Positions 1 to 6,652 are shown, numbered from the stretch's first letter. The stretch: 9,494 bases of DNA from JBBRGG01 sp038240875 (GCA_038240875.1 JBBRGG010000138.1:1-9494), one strand, 5' to 3'. The notes: generated by a model from the sequence alone, not told the origin. Made by a program: numbers and translations.

Positions 1-387
1 AAACCCAGGCACAGGCCGCACATCATCATTGATCGAAACGATCAACCGCTCCTTTGACAGCCCGCCCCGCACCGCGCTCAGCGCCCGATTCCGCGCCACC
101 ATATATCCATCCCGCGGCCCCTCCACCACGCGCACCGCCAAGTTTGGCCACGCCACAGCCGCTCGCTCGCACACCTTCCGCGAAGCATCATCCGGCCCAT
201 CGAGCGACACGATCACTTCTACGGCAGGCACAAGCACACCGCCGCTCGCTCCAACAAAGGTTTGCCGCGCAAGGTGTGATAGGCACGTCGCCAATTCATT
301 CGCGCGATCGCGCGTAGGAATCAAGACCGATACAGATTCAATCGGGGGCATAACAGCATTCGTATTGATAGCCAATTCTCTCGTCAT
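1..387 (-). CDS. Family 2 glycosyltransferase, N-terminal part (C-terminus beyond left edge)
   Basis: Only the first 129 residues are inside the window. The translation opens with a GT-A nucleotide-binding strand (SVLIPTRDRANEL, residues 19-31), then VEVIVSLDGPDD (56-67) as the second beta strand with its acidic residues, the GYMVARNRAL segment (94-103) that GT2 enzymes use around the sugar-nucleotide, and LIVSINDDV (115-123), where N-D-D stands for the metal-binding DXD motif. This is the layout of GT2 enzymes that move a sugar from a nucleotide donor to a lipid or glycan acceptor in the cytoplasm. The ATG at 387 is chosen because an in-frame stop lies a short way upstream; there is no convincing Shine-Dalgarno. 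The upstream membrane GT-C gene reads the same way and ends 191 bp before this start, so the two may act on one glycan. Donor and acceptor cannot be told from this part. Confidence 0.85.
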   Translation of the reverse strand, partial: MTRELAINTNAVMPPIESVSVLIPTRDRANELATCLSHLARQTFVGASGGVLVPAVEVIVSLDGPDDASRKVCERAAVAWPNLAVRVVEGPRDGYMVARNRALSAVRGGLSKERLIVSINDDVRPVPGF

Positions 388-437
388 GGCAGGTGTTGCT
401 TGTCTCAATCAATCCGCGCAGCAAACTCTCTCGCAGT

Positions 438-497
438 AACTCTCGCACAAACTCGCCCAAATACTCGCCCAATAACTCGCCCAATAACTCGCGCCTG
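438..497. repeat. 12-bp tandem repeat, about five degenerate units
   Basis: Units with consensus aactcgcccaat occur at 438-449 (aactctcgcaca), 450-461 (aactcgcccaaa), 462-473 (tactcgcccaat), 474-485 (aactcgcccaat) and 486-497 (aactcgcgcctg). The array fills the middle of the 191-bp gap between the GT-C gene and the GT2 gene. Read leftward, one frame is open and gives a repeating Leu-Leu-Gly-Glu pattern, but no sign of real translation is visible. Origin by replication slippage is the simplest reading. Confidence 0.8.
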
Positions 498-578
498 GAA
501 TATTGACACGTTGACCATACGGCCGCACACCGATCACTGCGCACCTTCCAACGCACCCACACGCCGCGCCCAACCCCT

Positions 579-2336
579 TCACCTCACACTCCCTCGCGGC
601 GGCACTACCACATCCAAAGGCACCTTATTTGTATCCCCTGCCGACCGTATTGCTGGCGCCGGATCACTCAACTTCTGCATGTGCCGCGTTCCAACCGCTG
701 TTACCAACGCCTGCGCCGCCGTAAGCCCCAACACTACTGCCAACTGAACCCTTGGCCAAATCTTTCGCATGCTGGTAAACGGAAACCGCCACCGGATCGC
801 AAGCCCATCATTGCCCAGCGTGCTCGCCGCCGACAACGCCACCACGACCAACGCCAAAGGCTCCAAATACCTCGGCCAAAGCTCGCTCCCCGCCGCTACT
901 GCAGCAGTACACCCAAGCACCATCGCCACAATCACAAGCCGCTCCGCCCAGGTCCGCCACGCCTTGAGCCACCCCACCATAGCCCACGCCCCAATCACCG
1001 CCAACACCACCAGCACCACGCTGGTATGCCCCGCAACCACAGGCGTTACCTTCATCACATTCCAAAGCCCCGTCCATCGCCCGGCATCAATATCATAATT
1101 CGTCGCAGGCACAATCGACGCGACCAACGCAATAGCAGTCGCCACACCAAACGCCCACTGCCCCTTCCAAAATCCCTGCCGCCACACGCGCACAACACTC
1201 GGCACCAGAATCGGCAATAGAAACAGCGAATACGCACCGATCAATGCCAACATCATCCCCAGCGCCGCAGGGCTGGTTCCCTGATGCTGAAACTGAAACC
1301 GATACGGCGTGAGCCCGCCCCACAAATCCACAAACCACTTCAACTCAATTGCCGCAGGCACAGTCGCCGCCACGCACACGCCCGCACACAGCACCCGCCG
1401 AGCAAGATCCTGAACACCTGGCTCGCCAGTGGCTTTGTTCACATCGCCAAACAACGCGACCAATGCGCCACGCAGCGACATCGAGCCGTCATCTTCATAC
1501 GCTCTTTGGCTGCCTAGTTGCCCGCCAATATGCCCACCCAATTGCCCACCAAAGAGCCAACCCGCGAGCCACACCACACCCGCGACCCACGCATGGCTTT
1601 GCCTAAAAAATACCACCGCCGCTACGAGCACACCAGCGAACACAATCCAAAGCAACGCACGCCTCGCGCGCGCTCTCGCAGCAGTTCCTGTACCAGCCCC
1701 CCCACGTGAAACCACTCCCAGCGCGAGCACGCACACCACGAGCACGCCCAGCCACCCGGCGTTATCTGGCAACAGCCACGCCCCACTCTGAAACACGTAC
1801 ATCGAGCAACCCAAAGGCAGCGCGAGCGCCGCCCCAAATACCCATGACTGCTCCACAAACGTGTCTGCGCGCACCCGCCCAATCCGCTTCGCGCACGCAT
1901 ATGCGAGCAACCCAATCAGCATCGCGCCAATCGCCGCCGACCCAGCTTGCAGAATGGCAGTCTGTTCGCCAAACACGCGCGAAAGTGCCGCAAGCACAAC
2001 GTGATACCCAGGTGTGGTCGCCGAGTAGTAATCATAAAAATCAAACGTTGGAAACTGCGAAGCAAACAACCGAATCGTCGGCTCGTGATAGTGCATCTGG
2101 TCGTACGCCGCCCGCGTCGGTATCCGCCCGCTGGCGATTGCCGCCGCACACACAACCGCAAATAACAAGCCAGCAACTACTGCCGCCTGAATCGCGTGCG
2201 CGCGAATCGCACGTGAAACATTCGAAGTACTCAATTCATCATGCAAATCAGCCGCATCGGGCTCGCCTAATTCCTCACGCGATATTCGTGTTTCTTGAGT
2301 CGAAGGCTTTGATTCGTGCGAATCGTCGTCGGTCAT
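579..2336 (-). CDS. Polytopic membrane glycosyltransferase of the GT-C type, ALG10/DIE2-like
   Basis: A 585-residue protein with a hydrophilic acidic N-terminus (about 1-40), then many membrane spans beginning near residue 48. The first large loop carries DQMHYHEPTIRLF (79-91) and, shortly after, TTPGYH (107-112). GT-C enzymes have an acidic catalytic residue in this loop, and eukaryotic ALG10/DIE2 has a similar acidic-aromatic stretch followed by T-x-P-G. FFRQSHAW (243-250) resembles the ALG10 RQTNxxW motif, and WPRYLEPLAL (487-496) resembles its late P-R-Y segment. Such enzymes take a sugar from a polyprenyl-phosphate donor and transfer it outside the membrane; the substrate here is unknown. 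The start at 2336 is preferred over the upstream ATG at 2393 because GGAG lies six bases before it. A GGQLGGHIGGQLG loop (264-276) comes from a 12-bp DNA repeat. The GT2 gene follows downstream. Membrane GT-C is fairly sure; the ALG10 likeness is by eye. Confidence 0.78.
   Translation of the reverse strand: MTDDDSHESKPSTQETRISREELGEPDAADLHDELSTSNVSRAIRAHAIQAAVVAGLLFAVVCAAAIASGRIPTRAAYDQMHYHEPTIRLFASQFPTFDFYDYYSATTPGYHVVLAALSRVFGEQTAILQAGSAAIGAMLIGLLAYACAKRIGRVRADTFVEQSWVFGAALALPLGCSMYVFQSGAWLLPDNAGWLGVLVVCVLALGVVSRGGAGTGTAARARARRALLWIVFAGVLVAAVVFFRQSHAWVAGVVWLAGWLFGGQLGGHIGGQLGSQRAYEDDGSMSLRGALVALFGDVNKATGEPGVQDLARRVLCAGVCVAATVPAAIELKWFVDLWGGLTPYRFQFQHQGTSPAALGMMLALIGAYSLFLLPILVPSVVRVWRQGFWKGQWAFGVATAIALVASIVPATNYDIDAGRWTGLWNVMKVTPVVAGHTSVVLVVLAVIGAWAMVGWLKAWRTWAERLVIVAMVLGCTAAVAAGSELWPRYLEPLALVVVALSAASTLGNDGLAIRWRFPFTSMRKIWPRVQLAVVLGLTAAQALVTAVGTRHMQKLSDPAPAIRSAGDTNKVPLDVVVPPRGSVR
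1518..1553. repeat. 12-bp tandem repeat inside the GT-C gene, three units
   Basis: Units ttgcccgccaat (1518-1529), atgcccacccaa (1530-1541) and ttgcccaccaaa (1542-1553) encode, on the minus strand, a GGQL/GGHI/GGQL run in a loop between membrane spans. The period is a multiple of three, so the frame is kept. Period and core (a run of C followed by AA) resemble the intergenic array at 438-497. Confidence 0.75.
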
Positions 2337-2342
2337 CTCATG

Positions 2343-2346
2343 CTCC
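2343..2346 (-). promoter_or_regulatory. Ribosome binding site of the GT-C gene
   Basis: On the minus strand GGAG is followed by six bases and the ATG at 2336. It decides between this start and the in-frame ATG 57 bases further upstream, which has no such site. Confidence 0.55.
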
Positions 2347-2391
2347 ACGCACGCGATCGTGCGAACTACTTTCCCTGCCTTCTGCCTACCC

Positions 2392-2454
2392 AAATGCCGA
2401 ATGCCGAATGCCTGATACCTAATGCCGAGTACCTACTGCCGAAATCCAAATACC
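2392..2454. repeat. Heptad tandem array, nine 7-bp units
   Basis: Nine consecutive 7-bp units keep strict phase: aaatgcc, gaatgcc, gaatgcc, tgatacc, taatgcc, gagtacc, tactgcc, gaaatcc, aaatacc. All end in CC and most in TGCC or TACC; the minus strand reads as GGCATTN units. The array fills about half of the 124-bp gap between the end of the AAA gene and the start of the GT-C gene. Looser TGCC words continue on its left (2373-2391) but out of phase. It sits where a promoter or leader of the GT-C gene would be. Confidence 0.85.
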
Positions 2455-2460
2455 TTCTTC

Positions 2461-4005
2461 TCATTCGTCCGCAGGCACGCATTTGCCCACCGCCCATTGC
2501 CGAAGCGCTTCGATCTTTCGTTTCATCGTCACGACCAGAGGCGGGCTAGCACGCAACGTTTCAATCAACAATTCTGTCGTCAGTTTCGCTTCGCTTGCTT
2601 CGACCGTGTTGCCGAGCTTGCGCCGTGAAAATACCTGGTGCAACGCCGACATGATTCCCTGCTCGATTTCCGCGCCGCTGTACCCATCAATCGCGTCGGC
2701 GATCTTCGCAAGATCAAACGCCTTTGGATCTTGCTTGCGTTTCTTCAAGTGGATCGCAAGGATTGCGACTCGCGCCTCGTGCGTGGGCAGATCCACAAAG
2801 AAGATCTCGTCAAACCGACCTTTGCGCAACAGCTCCGGTGGCAGCGCCTCGATGTCGTTCGCCGTAGCTACTAAAAATACTGGCGCGGTGTGCTCTTGCA
2901 TCCAGTTCAACAACGTTCCAAACATGCGACGCGACAAGCCGCCATCGGTCGACGTGCTCGCCGCCGATGCAAATCCTTTTTCGATTTCGTCGATCCACAA
3001 CACCACCGGGCTCATTGCTTCGGCTTGCGCCAGTGCATCTCGCAAACGCTTCTCACTTTCGCCGACGTACCGGTCGTACAACGTGCCCGGATCCAACTTG
3101 AGTAGCGGCCTCTTCCACGCCGTCGCAATCGCCTTCGCGGCCAGGCTTTTGCCCGCGCCCTGCACGCCCAGCAACAGCACGCCCCGAGGTGGCGAAAGCC
3201 CAAACTCTTTCGCGTCGGCGTCGAGCGACAACTCTCGCTCAGAGAGCCATTTCTTAAGTCTTTTAAGCCCGCCAATTGCATCAATAGACGAAGGCGAATC
3301 AACAAACTCCAGCACGCCCGCGCCCGACAACATCTTGCGCTTCCCTTCGATGATCACGGCAAGATCTTCAACGTTAAGCGTGCGATCCTGCGCGACGGTA
3401 TCGACGACGAGTTGCTTGGCTTGCCTTCGCGTGAGCCCACGAAGATTCTGAAGGATCGCGTCCAGATTACGCCTTTTGATATCAATCGTGATCCCACCAC
3501 GCTGGTGCTGCGAACGCAGCGTCTGCTTCAGGATCTCTTCTAATTCTGCGTCATCTGGCGGCTGTGCAAAGTGCCGAACTGAGTTGACTGAAACCACTGG
3601 CGGCGCGTCTTCGCGATGATCAACCATCACGATGTGGGCGCGCCCGTACAACTCCATGTTCTCGCCGCCGATTCGAAAAAACTTATTTAGCTCGCGCCAG
3701 GCGCGCACTACTCGCGGCTCACTCATGTGTTCGATCATGTCAAGACAAATGCACATCGATGGCTTGCGAATGTTCATCCGCCAATGAACCAGCGCAGCCG
3801 CCGCGTTCTCCGTACCGGGCACTGCGTTGCTGGTGTGCAGCGTTGCCTCGCGCGCGCCCTGCACCACCGACCAGATATAAGGCGTGAGATTCAGCTCTCG
3901 CGCGACATCGAGCAGGTTTGAAACCGCTTCATCTTCTTCGTTGGTTACGAGCCGCACGCACGTGTGCTGGGCCAGAAAGTACGATTTCAGCATCGATGGC
4001 TTCAT
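2461..4005 (-). CDS. AAA+ ATPase, Ycf46/slr0374-like
   Basis: A 514-residue protein with two parts. Residues 1 to about 230 form a degenerate NTPase-like domain without a Walker A (it opens with LVTNEEDEAVSNLL and includes SMCICLDMIEHM). Residues 240-480 form a complete AAA+ module: Walker A GVQGAGKS (280-287), pore-loop-like GTLYDRYVGESEKRLRDAL, Walker B VVLWIDEIEK with D339-E340, sensor 1 VATAND (N383), arginine fingers in LLRKGRFDE (R394, R397) and a sensor-2 helix at SGAEIEQ (443-449). Order, length and wording match the Ycf46 family of cyanobacteria and algal plastids, whose cyanobacterial member has been linked to inorganic carbon use; its role elsewhere is unclear. The ATG at 4005 is preferred because it gives the family's usual N-terminus; an ATG at 4086 would add 27 unrelated residues. 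Only a weak GAG precedes it. It is divergent from the UbiA-family gene and lies upstream of two glycosyltransferase genes. Confidence 0.9.
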   Translation of the reverse strand: MKPSMLKSYFLAQHTCVRLVTNEEDEAVSNLLDVARELNLTPYIWSVVQGAREATLHTSNAVPGTENAAAALVHWRMNIRKPSMCICLDMIEHMSEPRVVRAWRELNKFFRIGGENMELYGRAHIVMVDHREDAPPVVSVNSVRHFAQPPDDAELEEILKQTLRSQHQRGGITIDIKRRNLDAILQNLRGLTRRQAKQLVVDTVAQDRTLNVEDLAVIIEGKRKMLSGAGVLEFVDSPSSIDAIGGLKRLKKWLSERELSLDADAKEFGLSPPRGVLLLGVQGAGKSLAAKAIATAWKRPLLKLDPGTLYDRYVGESEKRLRDALAQAEAMSPVVLWIDEIEKGFASAASTSTDGGLSRRMFGTLLNWMQEHTAPVFLVATANDIEALPPELLRKGRFDEIFFVDLPTHEARVAILAIHLKKRKQDPKAFDLAKIADAIDGYSGAEIEQGIMSALHQVFSRRKLGNTVEASEAKLTTELLIETLRASPPLVVTMKRKIEALRQWAVGKCVPADE

Positions 4006-4195
4006 AGTTTGATTCTCAGTATGAAATGCCAACCCGAACATGACCAGCATGAGCGTAAACAGATCCGACCTCGCGAACAGAATCACTCTTGTAGCAGATT
4101 ATGGATGTCAGCGTGACACAGAACACGGCAAATTCCTCGCCACTAAACCGAGTCAGACCCAGCCGCACACGCTCAAGTGCGCTAATCATTCCCAC
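4006..4195. promoter_or_regulatory. Divergent intergenic region between the AAA and UbiA-family genes
   Basis: The two genes are transcribed away from each other, so this 190-bp stretch should hold both promoters. No -35/-10 pair is convincing by eye and no operator-like palindrome stands out. Reading frames run through it in both directions, so its exact limits depend on the true starts of both genes. Confidence 0.4.
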
Positions 4196-5209
4196 GTGGA
4201 TGAATCAGTCGAACAACCCGGCTCAGAACCAGCTTCAAAGCCTGCATCAGCAATTGGCTCAGGTGCTGGTACCACGGCGGCCGTGAACTCTTCCCGCACC
4301 GGCACGATTGGCATACTTTCGCTGTTGGCCCGGGACATCAAGCTTGCGCACTCGGTCTTCGCCTTGCCTTTCGCGCTTCTTGGGGCGTGCGTTGCCTATG
4401 TGCTCTCCAGTGATACAAGCCAGCGCGACCCGGCAAGGCTTGTCGGCAAGCTCGTGCTTGTTGTCGCGTGCATGATCTTCGCGCGAAGCTGGGCGATGCT
4501 CTTTAATCGGCTCGCCGACCGACAGATCGACGCGCTCAACGAACGAACAAAGAAGCGAGTGCTTGCTTCTGGAACAATCTCGCGGTGGGCTGGCTGGAGC
4601 GTGGCATTTTTGTGCGCTAGCGCGTTTGTTGTCGTGTGCGCTTTGTTTAAGGCATTTTTCGATAATCCTTGGCCTTTGTACCTGAGCGTGCCGGTGCTTG
4701 CGTGGATCGCGTTTTATTCGTTGACCAAGCGATTCACGGCGTTGTGCCACGTGTTTTTGGGTGGCGCGCTCGCCGCCAGCCCGCTCGCTGCGGCAATTGC
4801 GATTGATCCCGCCGCAGTGATTCACGCGCCGATGGTGTGGTGGCTCGCCGGGTTTGTGCTGCTTTGGGTCGCGGGGTTTGACATTATCTACGCGTTGCAA
4901 GACGAAGCGTTTGACAGGGCCAACGGGCTCAAGAGCGTGCCTGTGTTGCTGGGTTGGCGAAGAGCCATCCAAGCGAGCCGCGTGTTGCATGTGGGCGCGA
5001 TGCTGTGCTTGCTTGCGGCGTGGTCGAGCCTTGAACGCTTGGGGCCGATCTTTGGTGTGGGCGTCGGGCTTGCTGGCGCGTTGTTGCTGGTTGAACAAAT
5101 CGTGCTCGCTCGGCGCGGTATGCGCGGCTTGGATATGGCGTTTTTTACGGTCAATGGCGTGGTCTCGTGCGTACTTGGCGTGCTGGGCATTCTTGATGTG
5201 TTCCTGTGA
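4196..5209 (+). CDS. UbiA-family prenyltransferase, MqnP-like
   Basis: An integral membrane prenyltransferase that joins a polyprenyl chain to an aromatic ring in quinone synthesis. The core begins at ARDIKLAHSVFALPFALL. The first Asp-rich motif reads NRLADRQID (104-112 from this start, with N104, D108, D112) and the second FDIIYALQDEAFD (228-240), both binding Mg-diphosphate; the late VNGVVS segment is also typical. FDIIYALQDxxFD and NRxxDxxID are the wording of the branch containing MqnP of the futalosine menaquinone route, but 4-hydroxybenzoate prenyltransferases are close, so the ring substrate is uncertain. About eight or nine membrane spans. The start is the weak point: GTG at 4196 gives an S/A/P/E-rich leader like those of neighbouring proteins; ATG at 4040 or 4049 would add about 50 unlikely residues, and GTG at 4283 would begin just before the conserved core. 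None has a clear Shine-Dalgarno. lpxC follows after 31 bp, probably in one transcript. Confidence 0.85.
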   Translation: MDESVEQPGSEPASKPASAIGSGAGTTAAVNSSRTGTIGILSLLARDIKLAHSVFALPFALLGACVAYVLSSDTSQRDPARLVGKLVLVVACMIFARSWAMLFNRLADRQIDALNERTKKRVLASGTISRWAGWSVAFLCASAFVVVCALFKAFFDNPWPLYLSVPVLAWIAFYSLTKRFTALCHVFLGGALAASPLAAAIAIDPAAVIHAPMVWWLAGFVLLWVAGFDIIYALQDEAFDRANGLKSVPVLLGWRRAIQASRVLHVGAMLCLLAAWSSLERLGPIFGVGVGLAGALLLVEQIVLARRGMRGLDMAFFTVNGVVSCVLGVLGILDVFL

Positions 5210-5235
5210 CAGAATTACTTCTACTTCGCTTTGCT

Positions 5236-5310
5236 CGCATATGACACAATCCAACTCAACAGAATCCGACTCAACAGAATCCAAGATGACAGAATCCAAG
5301 ATGACAGCAC
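5236..5310 (+). repeat. 15-bp tandem repeat spanning the start of lpxC, five units
   Basis: Units at 5236-5250, 5251-5265, 5266-5280, 5281-5295 and 5296-5310 share a core ending in acagaat or acacaat. They encode five-residue repeats (NSTES, DSTES, KMTES, KMTAR). Units one, four and five each contain an ATG in the same frame (5241, 5286, 5301), so the repeat both supplies and multiplies possible start codons. Confidence 0.8.
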
Positions 5311-6287
5311 GCCACGTGGCAGAGTCTGGCACAGCGAGCAACCAGATCCATGGCGTCGGGCTATTTTCTGGACGCGGCGCGCGCGTTCGCTTGCTCGCGC
5401 CGCCAGTTGGGCGACAAGGTATCTTTATTGAACGGCCAGATGTTGGCGTGTTGCCGGTGTTGATTTCGCCCGCGCTCGTGCTGCAAGAATCGATGGATAA
5501 CGCCGAAAAATCGGCACATATCCACGCCCAGTGGATGCGCACGCTCGATGGCAGGCCGATCTTGATGAAGCCTCGGAACACAACACTTGTGCTGCCCCTT
5601 GCGAACTCTGGATCACATGCTGGGGTTGCTGTCGCCGCAACCATCGAGCACGTGCTTTCGGCGCTGGCAGGTTTATCGATTTGGAACGCGACAATCGTGC
5701 TTGAGGGAGACGAGGTACCGATTGCGGATGGGTCGGCGTTGCCCTTTGTTGAGTTGGCTCGCGCGTCGGGGCTTGGTGATGAAACAAGTGTGCTGGGCTT
5801 GGCCAAGGCGGACCCGCTTGTACTGACGCGCGAGATCAAGGTGTCGGACGCGAGTGGTGCGACGATCATTGCTAGGCCTCTTTCGCGTGGATTTACATCG
5901 CGGCTTTCGTACACGTACTGCTTGGATTATGGCTCAACTTCACCGATTGCTGCGGCGAACGCGACGTGGCTTGGTGAAGCGACTGAGTTTGTGAAAGCAA
6001 TTGCGCCAGCGCGGACGTTTTCACTGGTACATGAAGCGCATGCTGCTCGGGCTGCGGGGCTTTTCACGCACCTATCGCCATCGGACATGCTCGTGATTGG
6101 CGACGATGGCGTGCCGATAGATAATGTGTGGCGTGTTGGTAACGAGCTCCCTGCACACAAGTTGCTCGATCTCATTGGTGACCTCGCGTTGATTAGTAAG
6201 CCTTTGTGTGCAGAAGTGATCGCGACGCGCTCGGGGCACGCGCTGGCGCATGAGTTGTGCCGACGAATCGTGGCGGAGCAGGTGTAA
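5241..6287 (+). CDS. lpxC: UDP-3-O-acyl-N-acetylglucosamine deacetylase
   Basis: A zinc enzyme of the cytoplasm that removes the acetyl group from UDP-3-O-acyl-GlcNAc, the committed step of lipid A synthesis, so the organism should have an outer membrane. Of 348 residues, the family parts are GVGLFSG (38-44), RNTTL (112-116), ATIEHVLSALAGL (133-145) with catalytic E136 and zinc ligand H137, EVPIADGSALPFVE (158-171), ARTFS (257-261), HKLLDLIGD (306-314) with zinc ligands H306 and D310, and SGHAL (331-335) with H333 as the general-acid histidine. All catalytic residues are present. Oddities: F42 where most LpxC have His, Ser for Gly after ARTF, a longer segment (about 80-130) between the first domain strands and IEH, and a repetitive Ser/Thr/Glu/Lys leader. 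ATG at 5241 is the first start; 5286 or 5301 would also leave a full catalytic domain. No Shine-Dalgarno is seen. It probably shares a transcript with the UbiA-family gene. Confidence 0.93.
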   Translation: MTQSNSTESDSTESKMTESKMTARHVAESGTASNQIHGVGLFSGRGARVRLLAPPVGRQGIFIERPDVGVLPVLISPALVLQESMDNAEKSAHIHAQWMRTLDGRPILMKPRNTTLVLPLANSGSHAGVAVAATIEHVLSALAGLSIWNATIVLEGDEVPIADGSALPFVELARASGLGDETSVLGLAKADPLVLTREIKVSDASGATIIARPLSRGFTSRLSYTYCLDYGSTSPIAAANATWLGEATEFVKAIAPARTFSLVHEAHAARAAGLFTHLSPSDMLVIGDDGVPIDNVWRVGNELPAHKLLDLIGDLALISKPLCAEVIATRSGHALAHELCRRIVAEQV

Positions 6288-6332
6288 CGATCGATGGATC
6301 ATGGGAGATACTCGTGGTAAACGTGGCTGATA

Positions 6333-6355
6333 CACCCTCTCACGGAGAGAGGGTG
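6333..6355 (+). terminator. Hairpin downstream of lpxC, possible terminator
   Basis: The arms caccctctc (6333-6341) and gagagggtg (6347-6355) pair perfectly over nine bases around a five-base loop, 45 bp after the lpxC stop. No T run follows, so it is not a standard intrinsic terminator; it may instead stabilise the transcript end or be one copy of a dispersed palindromic repeat. Confidence 0.5.
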
Positions 6356-6359
6356 CCCA
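6338..6359. repeat. 22-bp repeat, copy A
   Basis: It matches copy B at 6631-6652 at 20 of 22 positions, with core gagagggtgccca. This copy includes most of the hairpin at 6333-6355; copy B has lost the pairing 5' arm. Confidence 0.65.
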
Positions 6360-6584
6360 AGACATGCTGGCTTCTATAAAGCAGGTCCGCTCTTCATCTG
6401 TGTGCGCACAGAGGTGGTATGTGCGTGCACGAACATGGTTAGTCGGCGTACAGAACGCATTATGAGCGCGATGCCGATCATGCTGGCACGAAGAAAGTTA
6501 TGAAGCGAACTTGATCTGTTGGGCACATTGTGTGTGCACACGCGTACGTTCGGGATGTGAGCTGAGGAGGTAATCGAGGAACAA

Positions 6585-6601
6585 CCGGTCGGGACGACCG
6601 G
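6585..6601. repeat. Short perfect hairpin in the convergent gap
   Basis: The arms ccggtcg (6585-6591) and cgaccgg (6595-6601) pair over seven bases with a three-base loop. GC-rich and without a T run on either strand. It lies 82 bp beyond the lipoprotein stop, so it could form in the 3' end of that transcript. Confidence 0.5.
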
Positions 6602-6630
6602 GCCACCCATGGCGAAGGCAAAGTGCTTCT

Positions 6631-6652
6631 TCTCAGAGAGAGAGGGTGCCCA
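6631..6652. repeat. 22-bp repeat, copy B
   Basis: Direct repeat of 6338-6359 (two mismatches), followed by the word cccatggc that also occurs at 6606-6613. Together with the hairpin at 6585-6601 it looks like part of a composite dispersed intergenic element. Confidence 0.6.

Noticed and set aside
438..497. CRISPR-like array
   Set aside because: Units are 12 bp and contiguous without spacers.
1706..2422. Rightward frame of 238 codons opposite the GT-C gene
   Set aside because: Antisense to a membrane protein gene; Arg/Pro/Ser/Thr-rich composition without motifs.
2483..3451. Rightward frame of 322 codons opposite the AAA gene
   Set aside because: The AAA gene on the other strand has every expected motif; this frame has none.
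3990..4040. TTGGCA with AACTAT 17 bases later on the minus strand as promoter of the AAA gene
   Set aside because: The -10 match is poor and would end at the start codon itself, leaving no leader.
4259..5914. Long leftward frame (about 550 codons) opposite the UbiA-family gene and lpxC
   Set aside because: It lies antisense to two genes with clear catalytic motifs, and its Arg/His/Pro-rich composition is typical of a shadow frame in GC-rich DNA.
6338..6652. A mobile element bounded by the 22-bp direct repeats
   Set aside because: No transposase frame, no terminal inverted repeats and no target duplication; dispersed intergenic repeats explain it better.
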